Assembly: GCA_000434735.1 (NCBI GenBank)
Contig: FR881223.1
Coordinates: 1-26,603 of the forward strand
Direction: 5' to 3'
Source: Bacteroides sp. CAG:530
Lineage (GTDB): Bacteria; Bacteroidota; Bacteroidia; Bacteroidales; Bacteroidaceae
Length of the DNA stretch: 26,603 nt
Part shown: positions 22,310-26,603 of the stretch, one piece after another
How positions within the stretch are numbered: position 1 is the first letter of the stretch
Layout of the letters: every line of letters begins with the position of its first letter
The notes under the pieces: generated by a model
What the model was told of the DNA's origin: nothing
The model's database searches: none
What the model saw: the letters and a program-made list of their open reading frames with translations, nothing else
Program-made: the position numbers and the translations under genes

Positions 22310-24613
22310 ATGAATAGAATTATATCCAAAGAGCACTTTTCGGAAAAAGTCTTTAAATTAGTGATAGAGGCTCCGCTGATTGCAAAATCAAGAAAAGCCG
22401 GACATTTTGTTATCGTACGTGTGGGCGAAAAGGGAGAGCGTATGCCGCTTACCATCGCCGAAGCCGACCCTGTAAAGGGAACCATTACTTTGGTAGTACA
22501 AGAAGTAGGACTTTCTTCTACACGCCTTTGCGAACTGAAAGAAGGCGATTATATAACCGACGTGGTAGGTCCGTTGGGTAAAGCCACTCACATTGAAAAT
22601 TTCGGTACCGTAGTATGTGCCGGAGGTGGTGTAGGCGTAGCTCCTATGTTGCCTATCGTGCAGGCATTGAAGGCTGCCGGAAACCGCGTTATCACGGTGC
22701 TCGCCGGACGTTCTAAAGAACTTATCATCCTCGAAAAAGAGATGCGCGAAAGCTCTGACGAAGTGGTTATTATGACAGACGACGGTTCTTATGGCCGTAA
22801 AGGATTGGTAACAGAAGGTATAGAAGATATCATCAAGCGCGAAAAGGTAGATAAATGCTTTGCTATCGGTCCAGCTATCATGATGAAATTCGTATGTCTG
22901 CTTACTAAGAAATATGAAATCCCTACCGATGTATCGCTTAACACCATCATGGTAGACGGTACAGGTATGTGCGGTGCTTGCCGTATCACTGTAGGCGGAA
23001 AGACTCGTTTTGTATGCGTTGACGGACCTGAATTCGACGGACATCAGGTAGACTTCGACGAGATGCTGAAGCGTATGGGCGCGTTTAAAGACATTGAGCG
23101 CGAAGAACTTCACAAGCTCGATCACGAAGAACCGGCAGCATGCCAAGCAGAAGCCGCAGTTAACGATGACGACCGTAACGCTCCGTGGCGTGTAGAATTG
23201 CGTAAAGCTATGAAACCGAAAGAACGTACCGCTATCCCACGCGTCAAGATGAACGAGTTGGAAGCAGGATACCGTTCGCACAGCCGCAAGGAAGAAGTCA
23301 ACTTAGGTTTGAACGAAGAACAGGCACTTACAGAAGCTAAGCGTTGTCTTGACTGTGCCAACCCATCATGTATGCAGGGATGTCCGGTAGGTATCAATAT
23401 CCCCGGATTCATCAAGAATATAGAACGTGGCGAATTCCTCGAAGCCGCTCGTGTTCTGAAGAAAACCAGTGCTCTGCCGGCAGTTTGCGGTCGTGTTTGT
23501 CCGCAGGAAAAGCAGTGCGAATCTAAGTGTATCCATCTGAAGATGAACGAACCGGCTGTAGCCATCGGTTACTTGGAACGTTTCGCTGCCGACTATGAGC
23601 GCGAAAGCGGACAGATTTCCATCCCCGAATTGGCTCCTGCCAATGGCATCAAGGTAGCCGTTGTAGGTTCGGGTCCTGCCGGATTGTCATTCGCTGGTGA
23701 TATGGCGAAGAAAGGATATAGCGTAACCGTATTCGAAGCACTTCACGAAATTGGCGGTGTATTGAAATACGGTATTCCTGAGTTCCGTCTTCCTAACAAG
23801 ATTGTAGACGTAGAAATAGACAATCTCACCAAGATGGGCGTCAACTTCGTAAAAGACTGCATCATCGGAAAGACTATCGGTGTAGCCGATTTGGAAGCAG
23901 AGGGATATAAAGGTATATTCGTAGCTTCGGGTGCGGGTCTGCCTAACTTCATGAACATCCCTGGCGAGAACTCTATCAACATCATGTCGTCTAACGAATA
24001 TCTTACTCGTGTCAACCTGATGGATGCTGCAAGCGAAGACTCAGATACTCCTATCTGCTTCGGTAAGCGTGTAGCGGTTATCGGTGGTGGTAACACCGCT
24101 ATGGACTCAGTACGTACCGCTCGCCGTTTGGGTGCAGAACGTGCCATGATTATCTACCGTCGTTCTGAAGCCGAAATGCCTGCTCGTTTGGAAGAAGTAA
24201 AACATGCCAAGGAAGAAGGCGTAGAGTTCCTTACTCTGCACAACCCGATAGAATACATTGCCGACGAAAAAGGTCGTGTAAAACAAGTTGTTCTTCAGAA
24301 GATGGAATTAGGCGAACCCGATGCATCAGGCCGTAGAAGTCCGGTAGCTATTGAAGGCGCTATAGAAACCATCGACATCGACATGGCAATTGTCAGCGTA
24401 GGTGTATCGCCCAACCCGATTGTTCCTCATTCTGTAGAAGGCCTTGAATTGGGTCGCAAGGGCACTATCGCCGTAGACGATGACATGCGTTCTTCTATTC
24501 CTACCCTATTTGCCGGAGGCGACATCGTACGTGGTGGAGCTACAGTAATCTTGGCGATGGGCGACGGACGCAGAGCCGCAGCCGCTATGGATAAGCAGCT
24601 TACTCAAGCTTAA
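22310..24613 (+). CDS. Fused Nfn-type ferredoxin-NADP oxidoreductase (PyrK-like + GltD-like)
   Basis: A 767-residue fusion of the two chains of NADH-dependent ferredoxin:NADP+ oxidoreductase (NfnA + NfnB); databases often name it 'dihydroorotate dehydrogenase B NAD-binding subunit/NADPH-dependent glutamate synthase'. Residues 1-280 are an FNR/PyrK-like flavodomain: RMPLTIAEAD for FAD, VCAGGGVGVAPM for NAD(P). Its 2Fe-2S site is Cys221, Cys224 and Cys236, with Asp216 a possible fourth ligand. After a linker, residues 330-767 are GltD-like: Cys347, 350, 354 and 358, then Cys393, 397, 403 and 407 for two 4Fe-4S clusters. FAD site VVGSGPAGLS (451-460), second dinucleotide site AVIGGGNTAMDSVRTARRLG, and C-terminal LFAGGDIVRGGATVILAMGDGR. 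The likely role is balancing NADH, NADPH and ferredoxin pools; electron bifurcation is inferred from Nfn. No glutamate synthase large subunit or pyrD is adjacent. Confidence 0.88.
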   Translation: MNRIISKEHFSEKVFKLVIEAPLIAKSRKAGHFVIVRVGEKGERMPLTIAEADPVKGTITLVVQEVGLSSTRLCELKEGDYITDVVGPLGKATHIENFGTVVCAGGGVGVAPMLPIVQALKAAGNRVITVLAGRSKELIILEKEMRESSDEVVIMTDDGSYGRKGLVTEGIEDIIKREKVDKCFAIGPAIMMKFVCLLTKKYEIPTDVSLNTIMVDGTGMCGACRITVGGKTRFVCVDGPEFDGHQVDFDEMLKRMGAFKDIEREELHKLDHEEPAACQAEAAVNDDDRNAPWRVELRKAMKPKERTAIPRVKMNELEAGYRSHSRKEEVNLGLNEEQALTEAKRCLDCANPSCMQGCPVGINIPGFIKNIERGEFLEAARVLKKTSALPAVCGRVCPQEKQCESKCIHLKMNEPAVAIGYLERFAADYERESGQISIPELAPANGIKVAVVGSGPAGLSFAGDMAKKGYSVTVFEALHEIGGVLKYGIPEFRLPNKIVDVEIDNLTKMGVNFVKDCIIGKTIGVADLEAEGYKGIFVASGAGLPNFMNIPGENSINIMSSNEYLTRVNLMDAASEDSDTPICFGKRVAVIGGGNTAMDSVRTARRLGAERAMIIYRRSEAEMPARLEEVKHAKEEGVEFLTLHNPIEYIADEKGRVKQVVLQKMELGEPDASGRRSPVAIEGAIETIDIDMAIVSVGVSPNPIVPHSVEGLELGRKGTIAVDDDMRSSIPTLFAGGDIVRGGATVILAMGDGRRAAAAMDKQLTQA

Positions 24614-24639
24614 GAAACAATAACCGAGACTTAAACAAT

Positions 24640-24682
24640 AAACCAGCCCTAACGCAGAAATAGTGTTAGGGCTGGTTTGCTT
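24640..24682 (+). terminator. Terminator of the Nfn-type gene
   Basis: Perfect 14-bp stem AAACCAGCCCTAAC (24640-24653) with GTTAGGGCTGGTTT (24664-24677), 10-nt loop, then GCTTT. It lies 26 bp after the stop. Confidence 0.88.
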
Positions 24683-24702
24683 TAATAGAACACTCTGAAA
24701 GT

Positions 24703-24719
24703 CTTCTGATGTTCAGAAG
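24703..24719. promoter_or_regulatory. Perfect dyad before the TauE/SafE gene
   Basis: CTTCTGA-TGT-TCAGAAG: perfect 7-bp arms with a 3-bp centre, ending 21 bp before ATG 24741. It could be an operator or a leader hairpin; there is no T tract, so it is not a terminator. Confidence 0.4.
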
Positions 24720-24740
24720 CCATGAATCTTAAATATACAA

Positions 24741-25484
24741 ATGACAGAAACTTTATCCCTATTTCAATGGTCTATCCTTGCACTGGCGGCACTATGCATA
24801 GGAATGTCAAAAACTGGTGTGCAAGGAATGATGCTCCTTATCGTTCCATATATGGCGATGGCTTTCGGAGCCAAAGAATCAACCGGAGTTATCCTGCCGA
24901 TGCTCTGCCTGGCCGACATAATGGCTGTGGCATACTATAAACGCATAGCCGACTGGAAAGTTGTGGCGAAGCTCTTGCCCACCGCCCTGTTAGGTTTCCT
25001 CGTAGCAATCTTTGTAGACAAACTCATCCCTGCCCAAGGCTTCCGCCAACTCATGGGATGGACTCTCGCCTTAGCGATGGCAGTCATGATTTGGAGCGAG
25101 ATATTCGGCAAGGAAAACAGATGGATGAAAAAATGGTGGTACTCCGCCCTATTCGGTCTCCTCGGAGGATTCACAACGATGATTGGCAACGCCGCCGGAC
25201 CGGTCATGTCTGTATATCTGCTTTCCATGCGTAAGGAAAAGATGGAATACATCGGCATCAATGCCTGGTTTTTCCTTGTAGTAAACCTTCTGAAGGTACC
25301 TTTCCAAATCTTTGCATGGGACAACATTACATGGAGTTCGTTCTCGCTGAATCTCATGATGCTCCCCGTGATAGGCATCGGAGCCTTACTTGGTATCCGT
25401 TTAGTGAAACTCTTTCCAGAAAAAGCATTCAGAATATTCATCCAAATTGTAACAATTCTCTCTGTTATAATGATGCTGATATAG
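24741..25484 (+). CDS. TauE/SafE family permease
   Basis: Inner-membrane protein of the TauE/SafE (DUF81) family, whose members are proposed to export sulfite, sulfoacetate or related organosulfur anions; the substrate here is unknown. The 247 residues hold about seven or eight hydrophobic segments in two related halves. The first has LALAALCIGMSKTGVQGMMLLIVPYMAMAFGAKESTGVILPML, split by loops, and the second has GLLGGFTTMIGNAAGPVMSVYLLSM, both typical. ATG 24741 is used because the first membrane segment begins soon after; an ATG at 24722 is in another frame. Separated from the Nfn-type gene by a terminator, with its own possible operator. Confidence 0.9.
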   Translation: MTETLSLFQWSILALAALCIGMSKTGVQGMMLLIVPYMAMAFGAKESTGVILPMLCLADIMAVAYYKRIADWKVVAKLLPTALLGFLVAIFVDKLIPAQGFRQLMGWTLALAMAVMIWSEIFGKENRWMKKWWYSALFGLLGGFTTMIGNAAGPVMSVYLLSMRKEKMEYIGINAWFFLVVNLLKVPFQIFAWDNITWSSFSLNLMMLPVIGIGALLGIRLVKLFPEKAFRIFIQIVTILSVIMMLI

Positions 25485-25606
25485 AATGTATGTCACAGTT
25501 TTTTACCAAACAAGAAAATAATGCTACTCTCCTTCAGCAAGTTTTCGTCTGTAAGATATTCTAAAGAATCGGCTCTACAGCACCTTCTGGATGGGGTAAA
25601 AAAACA

Positions 25607-25698
25607 ATGCGATAAAAAATTAAAAGAATGCGAAAGGACAACCTGCAATATGCGAATTGCAGGAGTGCAATATGCGAGTTGTTTTTTGCGACTCGCAT
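25607..25698. repeat. Helically phased ATGCGA array
   Basis: ATGCGA occurs at 25607, 25628, 25650 and 25672, and inverted (TCGCAT) at 25693: spacings 21, 22, 22 and 21 bp. The third and fourth copies share the longer unit TGCAATATGCGA (25644-25655, 25666-25677). The array is AT-rich between copies, is in a 366-bp gene-free stretch (25485-25850) and is 153 bp upstream of hipB. No protein-like ORF is convincing here. Confidence 0.6.
25642..25663 (+). repeat. Perfect hairpin CCTGCAAT/ATTGCAGG
   Basis: 8-bp perfect stem with loop ATGCGA. The loop is exactly complementary to TCGCAT in the 3' arm of the next hairpin (25691-25698), so the two structures could compete or form a pseudoknot in RNA. 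Confidence 0.5.
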
Positions 25699-25706
25699 CC
25701 TTTTTT
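25672..25706 (+). terminator. Terminator-like hairpin after the TauE/SafE gene
   Basis: ATGCGAGT (25672-25679) pairs with ACTCGCAT (25691-25698) around an 11-nt loop, followed by CC and six Ts. It lies about 190 bp after the permease stop and would shield hipB from upstream transcription. Confidence 0.65.
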
Positions 25707-25784
25707 CCCGCTTATTTCATGCTCAAATTAACGTTTATGATTTTTACATGAATAGCCGTTTCAATACTAAGATTTCCTCTTCAT

Positions 25785-25816
25785 TTTGCCATTTTCAATA
25801 AAAAAGTGTAACTTCG
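25785..25816 (+). promoter_or_regulatory. hipBA promoter
   Basis: TTTG (25785-25788), 20-bp spacer, TAACTTCG (25809-25816; one mismatch to TAnnTTTG). The expected start point near 25822 coincides with the palindrome at 25822-25835. The leader would be about 30 nt. Confidence 0.45.
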
Positions 25817-25821
25817 CAATA

Positions 25822-25835
25822 GATAATATATTATC
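25822..25835. promoter_or_regulatory. Perfect palindrome, likely HipB operator
   Basis: GATAATATATTATC is a 14-bp perfect palindrome at the predicted start point and 16 bp upstream of hipB. Antitoxins of this type bind palindromes in their own promoter, so autoregulation is the natural reading. AT-rich composition makes chance possible. Confidence 0.5.
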
Positions 25836-25850
25836 AATAAGCTACTAATT

Positions 25851-26189
25851 ATGGCAGAAACAAATAAGATATTAGCAATATTGGACAACTATCTACACGA
25901 CAATCCAGACGAGATTGCAAAGGAGATAGCCACCGAATTCCGCCGCCGTAGAATAGAGAAGAATCTAACTCGCGAACAAGTGGCAGAAAAGTCGGGAGTA
26001 GCCGTGAGCAATATTGTGAGATTTGAACAAAAAGGACTCATATCACTCAAAAACCTAATAGGTATTGCTATGGCATTAGAATATACTTCCGAAATCCGTC
26101 ATATCTTCTCCCAACAAAAGTATGACACGATGGAAGAACTGCAAGAGATTAAGCGAAACATGAACAAGAAAAAAGCCTATAAGAGATAG
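25851..26189 (+). CDS. hipB: HipB-like antitoxin, XRE-type HTH regulator
   Basis: Small DNA-binding protein expected to repress its own operon and neutralise the HipA kinase. The 112 residues have an N-terminal helical extension of about 25 residues (ILAILDNYLHDNPDEIAKEIATEF), then an XRE/Cro-type HTH: RRRRIEKNLTREQVAEKSGV with recognition helix AVSNIVRFEQ, closing with LIGIAMALEY. The basic C-terminal tail ends NKKKAYKR. This is somewhat longer than E. coli HipB (88 residues). The hipA start codon lies 18 bp downstream, the usual hipB-hipA order. ATG 25851 follows a promoter and palindrome at suitable distances. Confidence 0.85.
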   Translation: MAETNKILAILDNYLHDNPDEIAKEIATEFRRRRIEKNLTREQVAEKSGVAVSNIVRFEQKGLISLKNLIGIAMALEYTSEIRHIFSQQKYDTMEELQEIKRNMNKKKAYKR

Positions 26190-26207
26190 AACTAACTTAC
26201 ATTGATT

Positions 26208-26603
26208 ATGAAAATGAAAAAAATTGAATCATTAAAAGTTAAGTTTCATAATAAGAAGGTCGGCAAATTATCATTGACTGCCGACAAGAAATGTTGTGTC
26301 TTCGAATACGATAGTCAATGGCTGACAGAAGGATTCAGCATATCTCCATTGGAGCTGCCGTTGAAACCCGGACTTTTTATTGCTCAGCCAAATCCATTCA
26401 ATGGCAACTTTGGCATATTCGAAGACAGTTTGCCTGACGGCTATGGCCGCTATCTTCTTCACAAGACATTACTTAAAGTAGGCATTAATGACTTCGAACT
26501 CTCTGCGCTCGACCGATTAAGCTTAGTAGGGAATGGTGGTATGGGAGCTTTAACTTATGAGCCTGAGACTTTTGTAGATTATAATATAGTATTAACAGGT
26601 ATA
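26208..26603 (+). CDS. hipA: HipA-like Ser/Thr kinase toxin, N-terminal part only
   Basis: Start of a HipA-family toxin; E. coli HipA phosphorylates glutamyl-tRNA synthetase and causes persistence. Only 132 codons are in the window and the frame stays open to the edge. The visible part is the HipA N-terminal subdomain: GKLSLTADKKCCVFEYD, LPLKPGLF, then the family signature FGIFEDSLPDGYGRYLL and LSALDRLSLVGNGGMGALTYEP. The kinase core (P-loop, catalytic Asp, metal-binding DFG-like site) lies beyond the end. Because translation continues past GALTYEP, where stand-alone HipS-like proteins usually end, a full-length HipA is favoured over a split HipBST arrangement; the window cannot settle this. 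A second in-frame Met at codon 3 is an alternative start. Confidence 0.88.
   Translation, partial: MKMKKIESLKVKFHNKKVGKLSLTADKKCCVFEYDSQWLTEGFSISPLELPLKPGLFIAQPNPFNGNFGIFEDSLPDGYGRYLLHKTLLKVGINDFELSALDRLSLVGNGGMGALTYEPETFVDYNIVLTGI

Noticed and set aside
22388..23281. 297-residue minus-strand ORF
   Set aside because: Fully antisense to the Nfn-type gene, Cys/His/Phe-rich in the way shadow frames are, no domain recognisable.
25607..25698. CRISPR array
   Set aside because: Repeats are only 6-12 bp with spacings of 21-22 bp and no cas genes are present.
25521..25751. 76-residue plus-strand ORF before hipB
   Set aside because: It reads through the ATGCGA array and a terminator-like hairpin, and its composition is not protein-like.

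Overview
The window looks like chromosomal DNA of a gut-type Bacteroidales bacterium, most likely Bacteroidaceae. Reasons: a bacterial serine palmitoyltransferase, a fused Nfn/GltD-like flavoprotein, an OmpP1/FadL-type 'hemin receptor', poor Shine-Dalgarno sequences, and repeated matches to the Bacteroides promoter (-33 TTTG, about 19-21 bp, -7 TAnnTTTG). The genus is inference. No rRNA, tRNA, CRISPR array, transposase or integrase was seen.

Layout. 1-934: start of a cobyrinate a,c-diamide synthase (minus, cut by the edge). 1056-4255: divergent hexuronate genes uxaB and uxaC around a shared 353-bp control region. 4606-7225: minus-strand desulfoferrodoxin, MATE exporter, a broken chloride-channel gene and a cytoplasmic FKBP isomerase. 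7350-11116: minus-strand OmpP1-type barrel, an exported aromatic- and Gly/Ser/Arg-rich protein of unknown role, and an MgtC-family membrane protein. 11218-15206: HAD phosphatase, DUF2148 protein, serine palmitoyltransferase (spt) and a divergent lipid-kinase gene. 15213-15926: tRNA1(Val) methyltransferase. 16216-20990: tight lon-tgt-LptF/G operon closed by a strong terminator. 21090-25484: zinc alcohol dehydrogenase, 767-residue Nfn-type fusion flavoprotein and TauE/SafE permease. 25851-26603: hipB and the start of hipA.

Themes. Uronate catabolism (uxaB/uxaC), oxygen defence (superoxide reductase), redox balancing (Nfn fusion, alcohol dehydrogenase), envelope building (LptF/G, OmpP1, sphingolipid synthesis, lipid kinase), proteostasis (Lon, FKBP) and a persistence-type toxin-antitoxin pair.

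The parts least explained by ordinary annotation are: the spt leader, with a short ORF, a GC-rich hairpin plus T5 tract and a second hairpin; a helically phased set of ATGCGA hexamers before hipB; 22-bp-spaced direct repeats before the aromatic-rich protein; a Tgt that lacks the three zinc cysteines; and the chloride-channel remnant. All coordinates and motifs were read by eye; no search or folding program was run.
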